A stretch of DNA of 64,000 nt from Hemibagrus wyckioides. Taxonomy: Eukaryota; Chordata; Actinopteri; Siluriformes; Bagridae. Where the stretch lies: NCBI RefSeq assembly GCF_019097595.1, contig NC_080715.1, forward strand, positions 11,861,573 to 11,925,572, given 5' to 3'. Made by a program: the position numbers and the translations under genes. Positions 23,451-33,727 of this stretch are shown here, piece after piece (position 1 is the first letter of the stretch; each line of letters opens with the position of its first letter). Under the pieces are notes generated by a model that had not been told where the DNA came from, made no database searches, and was given only the letters and a program-made list of their open reading frames with translations.

Positions 23451-23492
23451 CCTCTCCCTCCTCTCTTTCTCTCTCCCTCCTCTCTTTCTCTC
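23451..23492. repeat. Homopyrimidine tract with an internal direct repeat
   Basis: Forty-two consecutive pyrimidines made of two copies of a CCCTCCTCTCTTTCTCTC block. A mirror-like homopyrimidine run of this length can form intramolecular triplex DNA. Confidence 0.85.
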
Positions 23493-24015
23493 AACCCCCC
23501 CAACCTGCCCACCACTACCCCCACATGACTCTAGCTTAAAGTCGACAGATGCTTGACCGACTTTTGGCAGTTTAATTCTCACATCGTGTTCCCCTTTTTG
23601 GCACACATTTTCCTCTGTGCAAGTTTGTTTTTAGCTGCTTAAATCCCACATCGAGGTATTTATAGTTGTTTCGCTGAGAAAGAGAGAGCGAGAAGTTATG
23701 CAGCTGAATAGCATTTTCAGAACGAATTCAGTTAGCGGAAAAGTTAATGGATTAGATCTCTCAAAATGTTCGGGGATGTTACTTTGCACACATGCAGCAT
23801 ACAAATTGTTTTATTAAAACGGAGATGAGTTTGTATTTTTAACATCCAAGGATGTTGAAGTGAAACGGAAAAGTGTTGCATAGACCTGTGTAGCAGGAGC
23901 GTACACAGTCTACCCATCAATCACAGTAATACTAACCGATCGTTGGTATCCGAGTTCACGTATGAGGAAGAGGGTGGACGCTGCTGTGCTCCGAGTATGT
24001 GGAGCCGGCCAATTA

Positions 24016-24168
24016 CTAAATTGAATGAAAATTGGGTCTCTCCTCTGGTGAATAATAAATTAAGCCTTTCAGAGTATTAATCAGAAGTGCGTCGTCCGCT
24101 TGAGGGTTAGCACTCGACTGTAAGCTGACTGCATGCAGAAACAACACTGCAGCTATCAGAGGGTTCAT
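24016..24168 (-). CDS. Candidate 50-aa secreted peptide ORF
   Basis: A minus-strand ATG at 24,168 (A at -3, good context) opens a 50-codon frame ending in TAG at 24,016. Residues 1-20 look like a classical signal peptide: a hydrophobic LIAAVLFLHAVSL core, then LQSSA with a plausible cleavage after Ala20. The mature part, 30 residues, has no cysteine and begins NPQADDALL. The same frame is open further upstream (to 24,375), which weakens the case for this start. No promoter, splice site or polyadenylation signal stands out nearby, and the minisatellite begins 230 bp away. I do not recognise the sequence. It could be an unannotated small gene on the opposite strand of the intron, an exon of a larger gene, or chance. 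Confidence 0.2.
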   Translation of the reverse strand: MNPLIAAVLFLHAVSLQSSANPQADDALLINTLKGLIYYSPEERPNFHSI

Positions 24169-24394
24169 TGTGGCAGTCGTTAAATAAAACCCAATGTAAA
24201 TGAGGTTCAGTGCAAACATTGCTAGGTAAAGCTGAAACCGAAGGGCTACACATTTGAATAATGACTGGAAAAATATTACTAGCGGTTTTAGTTGAGATCT
24301 CTTTTGTGTTGGAAATAAAAGCCTTAGACGGAGACTGAGTGTTTTGGTATGCAATTTCACTGATTTGTTTAACACCTTAACACGTAATTCTATA

Positions 24395-25912
24395 AGTGCT
24401 CTAAATGATTCAGTAACTACTATAAATAATTCACTGACTATTTTCGATGTTTCAGAAACTACTGTACATGATTCAATGACTACTATAAATGATTCAGTGT
24501 GTACTATGTATGTTTCACTGACTACTGTAAATGATTCAGTAACTACTGCAAATGATTCACTGATTACTGTAAATGGTAAAGTGACTACTATAAATAATTG
24601 AGTGACTACTATAAATGATTCACTTACTAATGCAAATGATTCACTGGCTACTATGATACAGTGACTACTGTGAACGATTCACTGACTAATGCAAATGATT
24701 CACTGACTACTGTAAATGGTTCAGTGACTACTATAAATGATTCAGTGACTACTATAAATGATTCAGTGACTACTATAAATGATTCACTGACTAATGCAAA
24801 TGATTCACTGGCTACTATATATGATACAGTGACTACTGTGAACGATTCACTGACTAATGCAAATGATTAATTGACTACTGTAAATGATTCAGTGACTACT
24901 ATAAATGGTTCAGTGATGACTATGAATGGTTCAGTGATGACTATAAATGATTCAGTGACTACTATAAATGATTCACTGACTACTATAAATGATTCACTGA
25001 CTAATGCAAATGATTCACTGGCTACTATATATGATACAGTGACTACTGTGAACGATTCACTGACTAATGCAAATGATTCACTGACTAATGTAAATGGTTC
25101 AGTGACTACTATAAATGATTCACTTACTAATGCAAATGATTCACTGGCTACTATGATACAGTGACTACTGTGAACAATTCAGTGACTAATGCAAATGATT
25201 CAGTGACAACTGTGAATGATTCAGTGACTACTATAAATAATCCAGTGTCTACTGTAAATGATCCACTGACTGCTGTGAATGATTCAGTGACTGCTATAAA
25301 TGATTCAGTGTCTACTGTAAGTGATTCAGTGTGTACTGCAAATGATTCACTGACTACTGAAAATGATTCAGTGGCTACTACATGGTCACTATATGGTTCA
25401 GTGACTATTATATATGGTTCAGTGAGTATTATATATGATTCAGTGACTACTATAAATAATTCAGTAACTACTATAAATAATTACCTGACTATTTTAGATG
25501 ATTCAGTAACTACTATAAATAATTACCTGACTATTTTAGATGATTCAGTAACTACTATAAATAATTACCTGACTATTTTAGATGATTCTGTAACTACTAT
25601 AAATAATTACCTGACTATTTTAGATGATTCAGTAACTACTATAAATAATTACCTGACTATTTTAGATGATTCAGTAACTACTATAAATAATTACCTGACT
25701 ATTTTAGATGATTCAGTAACTACTATAAATAATTACCTGACTATTTTAGATGATTCAGTAACTACTATACTTGATTAAGCAACTACTCTATGTGAGTCAG
25801 TAACTACTATAAATGATTGAGTGACAACTACAAATAATTCACTGACTATTACAGATGATTCGGTACCTGATAAATGATTCACTAACTGCTGTAAATGATC
25901 CACTAACTACAG
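24395..25912. repeat. 1.5-kb minisatellite, 21-bp unit with higher-order repeats
   Basis: About 72 tandem copies of a 21-bp unit, consensus ACTACTATAAATGATTCAGT plus G. Because 21 is a multiple of three, the plus strand stays open for long stretches and reads as a TTINDSV heptad. Within the array, seven copies of a 42-bp dimer (ACTACTATAAATAATTACCT joined to a GACTATTTTAGATGATTC half) occupy 25,467-25,760. Two units shortened to 17 bp, at 24,647-24,663 and 25,147-25,163, sit in identical context exactly 500 bp apart, showing an internal segmental duplication. The 17-bp units and a stop at about 24,600 break the frame, so this is non-coding DNA. Confidence 0.97.
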
Positions 25913-27068
25913 TGAAGCTGATGGAAAAGGTATGTAGTTACAAGAGTTAGGAATGTAAGTCTGGAGCTATTGACAGATCCAGAGAGTTTAAGGGGTTAAA
26001 GGGCAAAATCTGTTTGCTGTGTGTGTTTTTCTTACACATGGGGGGGGGGTCAGCTGTGTGTATGCAGGAAGAGCCGCATGGCTGGAATAGCTGGAATAGT
26101 GACGAGTGGTTGTATGTGCAAGAGCTCTTACTCATGGAAAGCTCTTTATGTGTCTGTGTGTGTGTGTGTGTGTGTGTCTGTGTGTGTGTGTGTGTGATAT
26201 TTTGCTATTGATTTGCCCTAAGGTCATCTGAATTCACGATCAGAAGGTGTGAAAGTAGCATTATTACTAATATTGCAGTGCGTTGTCCTTCCTTTGGGTT
26301 GCGGTTTCATGGGTTTCCAGTCATGGTCTGTGTGATGTCATAAAGTTTGTTTAGGTCAAAAGTGCAGCACTGCCATATCTATCTCTCTGACACACACACA
26401 CACTGGCTTGGCTTAGAGCAAGATGAAACACCAAGAAGTTCAGTGAAAACATTGCTATAATGTGATTTATTCTTTAAAAACAAAAAAAGCTTTAAGGCAG
26501 ATTTTTTGCAAATCTGCTCCATCAGCAGAAACTGATGGCATGATTTCAATTTAATAATCAGATGAAAATCGCTGAAAATCAGTTTTTCTTGGAGAGCTTA
26601 AAAAGTAGTGGTGCTCTTGTATTCTTTAACAGCTCTTTTGTTATGACAACAGCGCACAAAATAATGGCAGTATTGTTTCACTTAGGCATCCCTGAATCAT
26701 TTTATTTACAATTTCCCCAAATATTTCCTGAACAGATACAGGCATTTTCTCCACTGAGCATGTCTAATAGTCGGATGGTACGATCCGAGCGCAGTTGGAT
26801 TTGACGGCGAACGCTAATGCAGTAGGAGTAAGCTGACTCCAGCACATCTAATCCACACCACCTGGCCTCAGTGAACAGCCAGAGGCACGCCGAGCCAGAG
26901 ACGCTGTTCCCTCCGCCTGTAACGCGCCAGAGATGCTTTCCTCCAAACCCACCAGCTTAACTCAGTATTACTGAATTGATCTTCCTCATGCTGGTGCTGA
27001 AATGGACTTGATTGGGCTGCTTTACGCTGAACATCACAATTTCATTTGTATGCCATTTAAATTAACTT
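25913..27068 (+). other. Intronic, one microsatellite, otherwise nothing seen
   Basis: Unique-looking DNA containing a G10 run (26,040-26,049) and a (TG)n tract. The frames at 25,947-26,211 and 26,562-26,804 have no supporting signals. Confidence 0.45.
26149..26196. repeat. (TG)n microsatellite
   Basis: About twenty-three TG units with two CTG interruptions. Confidence 0.95.
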
Positions 27069-27622
27069 ACACCGAGTAGCCATAACATTATGACCACCGA
27101 CAGGTGAAGTGAATAACGCTGATTATCTCCTCATCATGGCACCTGTTAGTGGGTGGGATATATTAGGCAGCAAGTGAACATTTTGTCCTCAAAGTTGATG
27201 TGTTAGAAGCAGGAGAAATGGACAAGCGTAAGGATTTGAGTGAGTTTGACAAGGGCCATATTGTTATGGCTAGACGACTGGATCAGAGCATCTCCAAAAC
27301 TGCAGCTCTTGTGGGGTGTTCCTGGTCTGCAGTGGTCAGTATCTATCAAAAGTGGTCCAAGGAGGGAACAATGGTGAACCGGAGACAGGGTCATGGGCGG
27401 CCAAGACTCACTGATGCACGTGGGGAGCGAAGGCTGGCCCGTGTGATCCGATCCAACAGACGAGCTACTGCTGCTCAAACTGCTGAAGAAGTTAATGCTG
27501 GTTCTGATAGAAAGGTGTCAGAACACACAGTGTATGATGGGTCAGGGCTGTTTTGGCAGCAAAAGGGGGACCAACACAATATTAGGCAGGTGGTCATAAT
27601 GTTATGCCTGGTCAGTGTATAT
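27069..27622 (+). mobile_element. Tc1-like transposon, internally deleted (copy 4, best preserved)
   Basis: The ends are inverted copies (CACCGAGTAGCCATAACATT on the left; AATGTTATGCCTGGTCAGTG on the right) followed by TATA. The transposase frame is open on the plus strand from ATG at 27,218 through the complete bipartite DNA-binding domain, then jumps across the shared deletion near 27,535 to the terminal region. Its conservation of reading frame suggests that it is younger than copies 1 and 3. With no catalytic domain it could move only with transposase supplied by another copy. Confidence 0.92.
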
Positions 27623-27646
27623 TGTCATTCAGTTTATCACACTTAG
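27218..27646 (+). pseudogene. Tc1-like transposase, DNA-binding domain only
   Basis: The frame encodes 142 residues. Residues 1-50 form the first helix-turn-helix subdomain ([19 protein letters not shown], then [20 protein letters not shown]). The linker [17 protein letters not shown] contains the GRPR motif typical of Tc1 transposases. The segment [20 protein letters not shown] continues as the second helix-turn-helix, to about residue 100. After [13 protein letters not shown] the frame is terminal-repeat sequence read through past the element end. Full Tc1 transposases are about 340 residues, so the DDE domain is entirely lost. If expressed, the protein could bind the terminal repeats without cutting them. 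Confidence 0.85.
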
Positions 27647-27659
27647 AGTGAAATGACAT

Positions 27660-27930
27660 CAAATGCACACTTGCTCCCCTTAGAGATACTTTTCCATCAC
27701 GGTGGGCGTGGTCTCTTCCAGGATGACCCCGCCCTCATTATTGGCAATGAATGAGGGTATAACTGAACGGTTTTGACGAGGATGTAAATTATATGCTATG
27801 GCTTTCACACTCGCCACATCTCAACCCAGTTGAACAGATTTTGGAGCGATGCGTTAGACAGCAACTGAGAGAATGTGTTTCTATCTCCAATATAGTTCCA
27901 CAGACGTGAAGACACTTTATTCTGTTTTTT
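27660..27930 (+). mobile_element. Tc1-like transposon fragment, C-terminal part, second lineage
   Basis: The plus strand carries GTGGTCTCTTCCAGGATGAC and the catalytic-block equivalent CATCTCAACCCAGTTGAACA, which encodes LNPVEQ in place of DLNPIEH. ATTTTGGAGCGATGCGTTAG follows. The family is the same as at 49,420-49,745. Both termini are missing. Confidence 0.75.
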
Positions 27931-28048
27931 CCTTAAAATGATCCCCTCTTCTATAACCAGATTAGCCAAGAGATATTGTTGGATTGGTGTTAAAAGTAAG
28001 GCTTGTACAGAAAAGAAACTAATCTGTGATTGATGAAGAGTGAACAGC

Positions 28049-28312
28049 TTGGTCAAAAGTTTGTGGACACCTTTTTGAATTTCCCCTTCCAGATTTAATT
28101 CCTCTTTGCTGTTATAATAACCTTCTCTGTTTTTGGAAGGCTTTCCTGTAGATTTTAGATCGTGGCTCTGCTCATTCAGCCACAAAAGCATCAGCGAGGT
28201 CGGGTCGGGTGAGCTCCAATTCATCCCAAAGGTCTTCAGTGGGGTTGAGTTCAGGGCTCTGTGCAGGACACTCGAGTCCGACCTTAAAAAAAAATCATGT
28301 CTTTGATAGGTT
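28049..28312 (-). mobile_element. Tc1-like transposon fragment, third lineage
   Basis: It begins with the terminal sequence GGTCAAAAGTTTGTGGACAC. On the minus strand it encodes the catalytic end of a Tc1-type transposase, visible as the complement of GTCTTCAGTGGGGTTGAGTT, which reads LNPTED. It ends at about 28,312 in GAGTCCGACCTT. It is the same lineage as 61,648-62,275 and 63,716-64,000. Confidence 0.8.
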
Positions 28313-29846
28313 GTCTAATATAAATAGTAACATGTTAGATTAGAGAAAAAAAAGCCTCAGAGAGTCGATTCGTTCCTGGTCTTTGAGCCTCTCTGGCCTG
28401 TTTTTCTTGCTGTAACCTGGAAATGACTGAAATTAATCATGAGTTTATTTTTAATTGGGCAGAAAATTAAACCTATAGCTTTCAAGTCAAGCAGCCCACA
28501 TGCATCCTCTGTCCGTGTGTGTGTTCTATGTAGACGTGTTAGTAGGGAGGGCTGTTTGCTTTCATTAGAGTGGATGATTGCTTCCTCTCAACAGTCACAC
28601 ACACACACACAGGCTTCACTGTTGAATGAGTTCTTAATAAGTGTTTGTTGAAGTATGGTAAAGCATACACCCCGTCCACTGAGGCAGTGTGAGTACTCGG
28701 AGCATGTAATTATTCCACTGGCAAATTCATACTTTCAAGGACCTACTGCTTGCTGTAATATAATTAAATCCTGCCTCTTTTGTTTAGGTTTATAACGTGT
28801 CGGTGGAGAAGTAAATGAAATAGTAACTTGCAGAATGCAGGTTTTCAGATAGGGTTTCTCACCGTCCAATTCAGAGTGACGGTATAGACTGGAACACTTT
28901 CTCCTTTTTCTCCTGTCCAGAGTCAGAGTTTCTGCAGCGGGGAGCTCTTACTTTTGGAGCATTTCATTAGTGAGACAGGCCTTGTATATTATATGTGTAA
29001 TTATAAGGGCTTGTTAGGCATCTTATCCGATAAATCTCTCAAAAGGTAATCCTCATTAATAATTCAGCATGGCAGAGGTGCTTTAAATGTAAATTCTCAA
29101 AATGATGCAGTGCCGGAGCACACACCGAACAGTGGCATTTGGTACAGAGTTGACTCGAATTCTTTCTCCAGATTTATTCTTAAAGGTCTGTATAGGTGTT
29201 TTGGGTAATGGATGGATGGATAATGGTTAGTTTTGGGTCTAAAATCTGATGAGCTGTGTTTGTATAAAAACAGATGTTAAAAACAGTCGGTATACTCACA
29301 TCACAGTAATGTACTGTGATCTGTATTAATGTTCCAGCTTTAAATCAGGAAAAGTGTTACACTATTACACTCATTTATTGTTCTTTTTATAAAACACTCT
29401 GTGTTTGTTTAAATACAATAAATAAAAGCTAATTAAAACAGTAGTAATAATTAAATTACATTTTTAAATATTTTTATTTATTTTAATTATTATTGTTTAT
29501 TATTATTTTTTGAGACAAAATTCGATTTTCGATTTAATTTTTCTTTAAAAAAAAAAAGAAAAGGAAAAAAAAGAATAAAACACTAGAGACTATAGGATAG
29601 ATTTTTTTTTCTCTTTTATATTTTTTAACGTATGAATTGCTTATTTGGACTAAAAGTGCACACTTTCACCAGTCTTTACAAGTTCTGGTTATTCTAGCAA
29701 AGTAAAGTAATATAACAAAATATGAGGGATTTGTAAAAAGTGCAAAAGTCGCAGAACTACGGAAGCTCGCTGTGCGATTTTCGTTTTCCAACATCGACAT
29801 AAACCATAAATTCGAATTAATCGATAGTAACGATTAATTGTACAGC

Positions 29847-29849
<3 letters not shown>
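28313..29849 (+). other. Intronic, AT-rich, no gene seen
   Basis: Contains a short (CA)n at about 28,594-28,610, A/T homopolymers at 29,548-29,625, and otherwise unique sequence. Confidence 0.45.
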
Positions 29850-29897
<48 letters not shown>

Positions 29898-29939
29898 GTG
29901 TGTGTGTGTGTATATATATATATACACACACACACACAC
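29850..29939. repeat. Compound (AT)n(GT)n(AT)n(AC)n microsatellite
   Basis: About twenty-two AT units, then GT, then AT, then AC repeats. It abuts the Tc1-like relic at 29,937 and is largely self-complementary. Confidence 0.95.
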
Positions 29940-30325
29940 TATCACTCAAAAGTTTGGGATCACTTGCATATTTCAGCTTGATTTCGGCTACAGAGGAAGA
30001 CTCCATCAAGCCGATCCATCTAGTGGGAGATGCTCCAGAAAGCATGGGGTGAAATCTCCTCAGATTATCTTGAAAAATTGACCCATAGAATGTCCAGGCT
30101 ATAATTGCTGCAAAAGGATTTTTTATTTTTTTTGATGAAGGCAAAGTTTGAAGAAAATTCATAATTTCCATCAAAATCTTTATTTATAACTCTATTTATA
30201 TATTTTATAACTATTTATAACTATTTATATGACATATATTTTCTATTCAGAATAATTTTGTGTGTGTTTCCTTGGAAAACATTACAATTTTTGAGTGATC
30301 CCAAACTTTTGAGCGGTTGTGTGTG
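29937..30325 (+). mobile_element. Tc1-like transposon, internally deleted, both TIRs present
   Basis: The left end has CACTCAAAAGTTTGGGATCA and the right end its near-perfect inverse, TGATCCCAAACTTTTGAGCG. Inside, the plus strand at about 30,032-30,100 encodes LQKAWGEISSDYLEKLTHRM, matching the C-terminal tail of Tc1 transposases. The DNA-binding and catalytic domains are gone. A TTTATAACTA tandem repeat lies near 30,178-30,230. The element belongs to a fourth Tc1 lineage, with GTTCAAAAGTTTGGG-type ends. Confidence 0.85.
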
Positions 30326-31374
30326 TGTATCTATGTAGTATATATATTTGTTTTTTTAATATGTATATATAAAATTAATATTGAGATATTGAGTGACATG
30401 AAGGTGTTTTTTAATGGTTGCCTAGCAACCAAACCTTACGGTTAATGGAGAAAAGAGTACAGAATTGCGTGACAAAAGAATTGTTCATTTGCGAATATTA
30501 TTAATAATGTATTGAATTATTCAATATCCTATACAAAAGCAGTAAGCCACAAGAACAGTGATCTGCAACTTCCATCTGTGGAAAACACACTGTCCTTTAT
30601 TGTTTTATTATTATGCTACATAATCAATTTATACAATTAAGACACTTAAGTCGTTACAAATAACTTTATTACATTTTTTTTGATCATGTGAAAACCTTTA
30701 ACATCCACATCAGTCCGCTGAAATTGATTTAGTATTTTCACCAGTCCAGGTGTAACTGTGTGGTACAGCTAGCTCCAGAGTTAACTCTACTCTCATGACA
30801 TTAAATTGAAATAAACTCTAAATGCTTGAAGCCATTCGTGTTACCCTGCTTCGGTTATAAGCACCTATATTATTATTTATTTGAAACTTCTAACCTCTCA
30901 CTGTTTACTAACTGTAGTAGTGCTAGGCAAAGTAGCGCTTTTAGAAGCAGATAATGTCTGGATCTCAGAAGCCAGTGTCGTTGTCAGTCTGTGTTAGAGA
31001 CAGTTCCTGACCCTCCTTCACTGCTGAATTCCTTTGTGTTGAGTTTGGCCGTTCAGCCTCGTGTTGCTGTTAATCCTTCATTCATGTTGGAGCCCTGCTA
31101 CAGGAACTCCCCTTTCCCGTTGCTTTATCAGAAGGAAAGCGGAGTGTGTAAGTGTGGGGAATATCCCTGTGGCTCAGAGCACAGTCCTCCCTTCTCTTAG
31201 CAGCACATATTTGGGTTATGTAACACAGTTAAGCCTTGCCTGTCTGCGTGCACTGTATTAGAGATGCCCGTTTTTATTACACATGGTTATGCTGTGAGAC
31301 TGGCTCCGGCTTGTTGGGTCAGGGGTGTCCACTCTGCTAAAATTTCCACTCGTTTCAGCCATCGCTCCTGTTAT
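30326..31374 (+). other. Intronic, no gene seen
   Basis: Unique AT-rich sequence. The frames at 30,991-31,530 overlap in several registers and show no motif. Confidence 0.45.
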
Positions 31375-32285
31375 CAAGTGGCCTGTCTGTTTGAGTGTGC
31401 CCATGAAGGGTCGGTCGGTCAGTCTGTGTGCCTTAGATGTGCAAATGATAGAGCTGTGCATCTCAGTGTGCAAGATAGAGGTCTGTCTTTCTGTCTGCGT
31501 GCCAGTAAGTCTGTCTGTCTGTCTAAGTGAGAGGTCTGTGTTTCTGTCTCACTGTTCAAGTGAGTGATCTGTCCGTCTCTGTGTACAAGTAAGAAATCTA
31601 TCGGTCTGTCTGTCTATCTGTCTGTATGCAAGTGAGTGATCTGTCTGTCTATCTGTCTGTATGCAAGTCTGTCTGTCTCAGTGTACAAGTGAGAGTTCTG
31701 TCTATCTGTCTGTCTGCAAGTTAGAGGTCTGTCTGTCTGTAAAAGTGAGATGTTTGTCTGTCTGACTGCATACAAGCGAGAGCTCTCTATGTCTATCTGT
31801 CTGTCTGTTTGTGTACAAGTGATAGATCTGACTGTCCATCTGTGTCAGTAAGCAAATGGAAGATCCTCTGTCTCACTATGAAAATGAGTGATCTGTCCAT
31901 CTGCATGTCGCTCTCTTTAAATGACAGACCTGTCTGTCTCTCTGTGTCAGTTTTCAGATGACAGCTCCGTTTCCATATCGATCTTTAAACAAACGATCTG
32001 ACCACAACAGAGAGACCACTAAATCTGTCTGTCTCTTTTTGTCTCTAAAAAACATATCTGTCTGTCTGTTGTAATCTTTAAGGGAAATCTCTGTCTGTCT
32101 GTTTGTCTGTCTCTCATTTCAAATGTTTATGTCATTTGATCATTTGAAGACCAAGACAGAGGACACCTCTGTTTGTCTTGGGCTTCAAATGACCAATCTG
32201 TCTGTTTGTCTGTCTGTCTCTCTGTTCTTTAATGTACAGATCTGTTTGCTCTTAGTTTAGGTCTTCTAACTGCTTCTGATACATA
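31375..32285. repeat. Degenerate (TCTG)n array with longer repeat units
   Basis: Clusters of TCTG/TCTA are separated by recurring spacers such as CAAGTGAGAG and CAAGTGAGTGATCTG. This gives a loose unit of about 40-50 bp built on a tetranucleotide. It is much decayed toward 31,850-32,280. Confidence 0.9.
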
Positions 32286-32289
32286 CTTG

Positions 32290-32998
32290 TATGAATATTT
32301 ATCCGTCCGTCCGTCTGTCCATTTGTCTACCTGTCCGTCAATACGTTAATAATTGCGTACATATCCATCCATCCATCCATTCATACTTACATATTCCCCA
32401 TCCATCTGTTCATCCATACATTCATTCTTGCATACAGATCCGTCCATCCATCTGTCCGTCCATCCTTCCATTCATCCATTCATCCATCTGTCCATTAATA
32501 CATTAATAATTATTCATCCAATAATTAATAATTATTCATCCATCCATCCATGCATACATGCATACATTCATACTTACAAAATATCCATCCATCTGTTCAT
32601 CCATACATTCATTCTTGTATACAGATCCATCCATCCATCCATCCATCCATAATCCATCCATCTATTTATCCATAATCCATAATCATTCTCTCCATTCATA
32701 CGTACATATTTACTTGCATATCCATCCATCCATCCATCCATCCATTCATCCATCTATTTGTCCATAATCCACGATCATTCTCTCCATTCATACATACATA
32801 TTTACTTGCATATCCATCCATCTGTTCATCCATCCATTCATTCTTGCATACAGATCCATCCATCCATCCATTCATCCATCTATTTGTCCATAATCCATGA
32901 TCATTCTCTCCATTCATACATACATATTTACTTGCATATCCATCCATCTGTCCATACATCTATCCATCCATCCATCCATCTATCTATCATACTGTCGT
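32290..32998. repeat. (ATCC)n array with higher-order repeat
   Basis: CATCCATC runs alternate with CATTCATTCTTGCATACAGA, CATAATCCA.GATCATTCTC and CATACATATTTACTTGCAT blocks. These blocks recur three to four times at roughly 110-130-bp spacing (32,600; 32,700; 32,810; 32,930), so longer units have been duplicated within the tetranucleotide array. All open frames here are Ile-His-Pro-Ser products of the repeat. Confidence 0.95.
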
Positions 32999-33659
32999 TT
33001 TCCCATCCAAAACAAAACCTATACATTCTATGAGGTGAGATATAATCTGACATATGTCTGGACTGTTTGCAGCCTGTAGAGATCACGTGTATGCATGCAC
33101 GACTCCTGGGTTATGACTGACACGTCTTAGTGACACGTGTTGACTGACGTGTGTCATAGTGAGCTGCACTTGCTGCAGGTTTTCTTCGTTCCTTTAATAA
33201 AGATTGTAGTCTGGTATAAGAAACACGTCAACTGTGTCATATTCATGAGGCATTCTGACTCCTGCTCGGTCGTGTTCGTTGTCGAAATGTGTCATCCCCT
33301 CCTTCTGTCGCCGGTGCGGGTCAAGGCTATGCACTGGCGTTGGTGGGAGGAGGTGGTGGCATTTACAACAATGCACACATTACGAAAGGCTAGTAGTGTG
33401 ACATGTTTCTGTGCTCTTTCTGTGTTCCAGGGAGTGAAGAGAAACAGGAGTGTTGGTGGGACTGGATTTAGCCCATCAGGGGGCGATATGAGTGTCTGAG
33501 AGCTCTGTCTCTCCACATCAGTCTCTCTTGTCCAGTGGGATCAGCAACCAGTGGATGGTGTTGCCCTCAAAGGCATCTGGGGAGCAGTGAGGTCCTCTTC
33601 ACACCCTCATCTGCCAGGACACACTTCCTTTCTAAACCGCTTCATCTCCCTTTCCTGTT

Positions 33660-33660
33660 T

Positions 33661-33700
<40 letters not shown>

Positions 33701-33708
33701 ACGCACAC
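33660..33708. repeat. (CA)n microsatellite within candidate exon 2
   Basis: About twenty-two CA units with TACACACG interruptions, immediately upstream of the candidate start codon. Confidence 0.95.
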
Positions 33709-33727
33709 AGAGAGAACAGCAGCGGAA

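Larger units (their letters stand above)
17203..24015 (+). other. Intronic, no gene or transposon recognised
   Basis: Mostly unique AT-rich DNA with T-runs (19,787-19,835; 20,060-20,078; 20,930-21,003), short tandem repeats and scattered short frames (60-103 codons) on both strands. These frames lack conserved motifs. The 103-codon frame at 21,123-21,434 reads through a (GA)n tract. Nothing here supports an exon. Confidence 0.45.
15946..33430 (+). other. Inferred intron 1
   Basis: From the donor at 15,946 to the acceptor at 33,430 no sequence has the combined signals of a coding exon. The interval is filled with AT-rich DNA, repeats and the structures listed separately. If further 5' non-coding exons or alternative first exons exist here I could not detect them. 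The intron assignment depends on the exon at 33,431-33,749 being real. Confidence 0.4.

Noticed and set aside
24344..25778. Four long ORFs encoding TTINDSV-type repeats, suggesting an adhesin-like repeat protein
   Set aside because: The unit is simply divisible by three. Two 17-bp units shift the frame, stops occur between ORFs, and no exon signals flank the array.
24395..25912. CRISPR-like array
   Set aside because: Units are contiguous with no unique spacers, and the genome is vertebrate. It is a tandem minisatellite.
29848..30174. 108-codon minus-strand ORF
   Set aside because: It is composed of Tc1 relic sequence read antisense plus an AT/GT microsatellite (poly Ile-Tyr and Thr-His).
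32291..33033. Ile-His-Pro-Ser-rich ORFs on both strands
   Set aside because: Direct translation of the ATCC tetranucleotide array.
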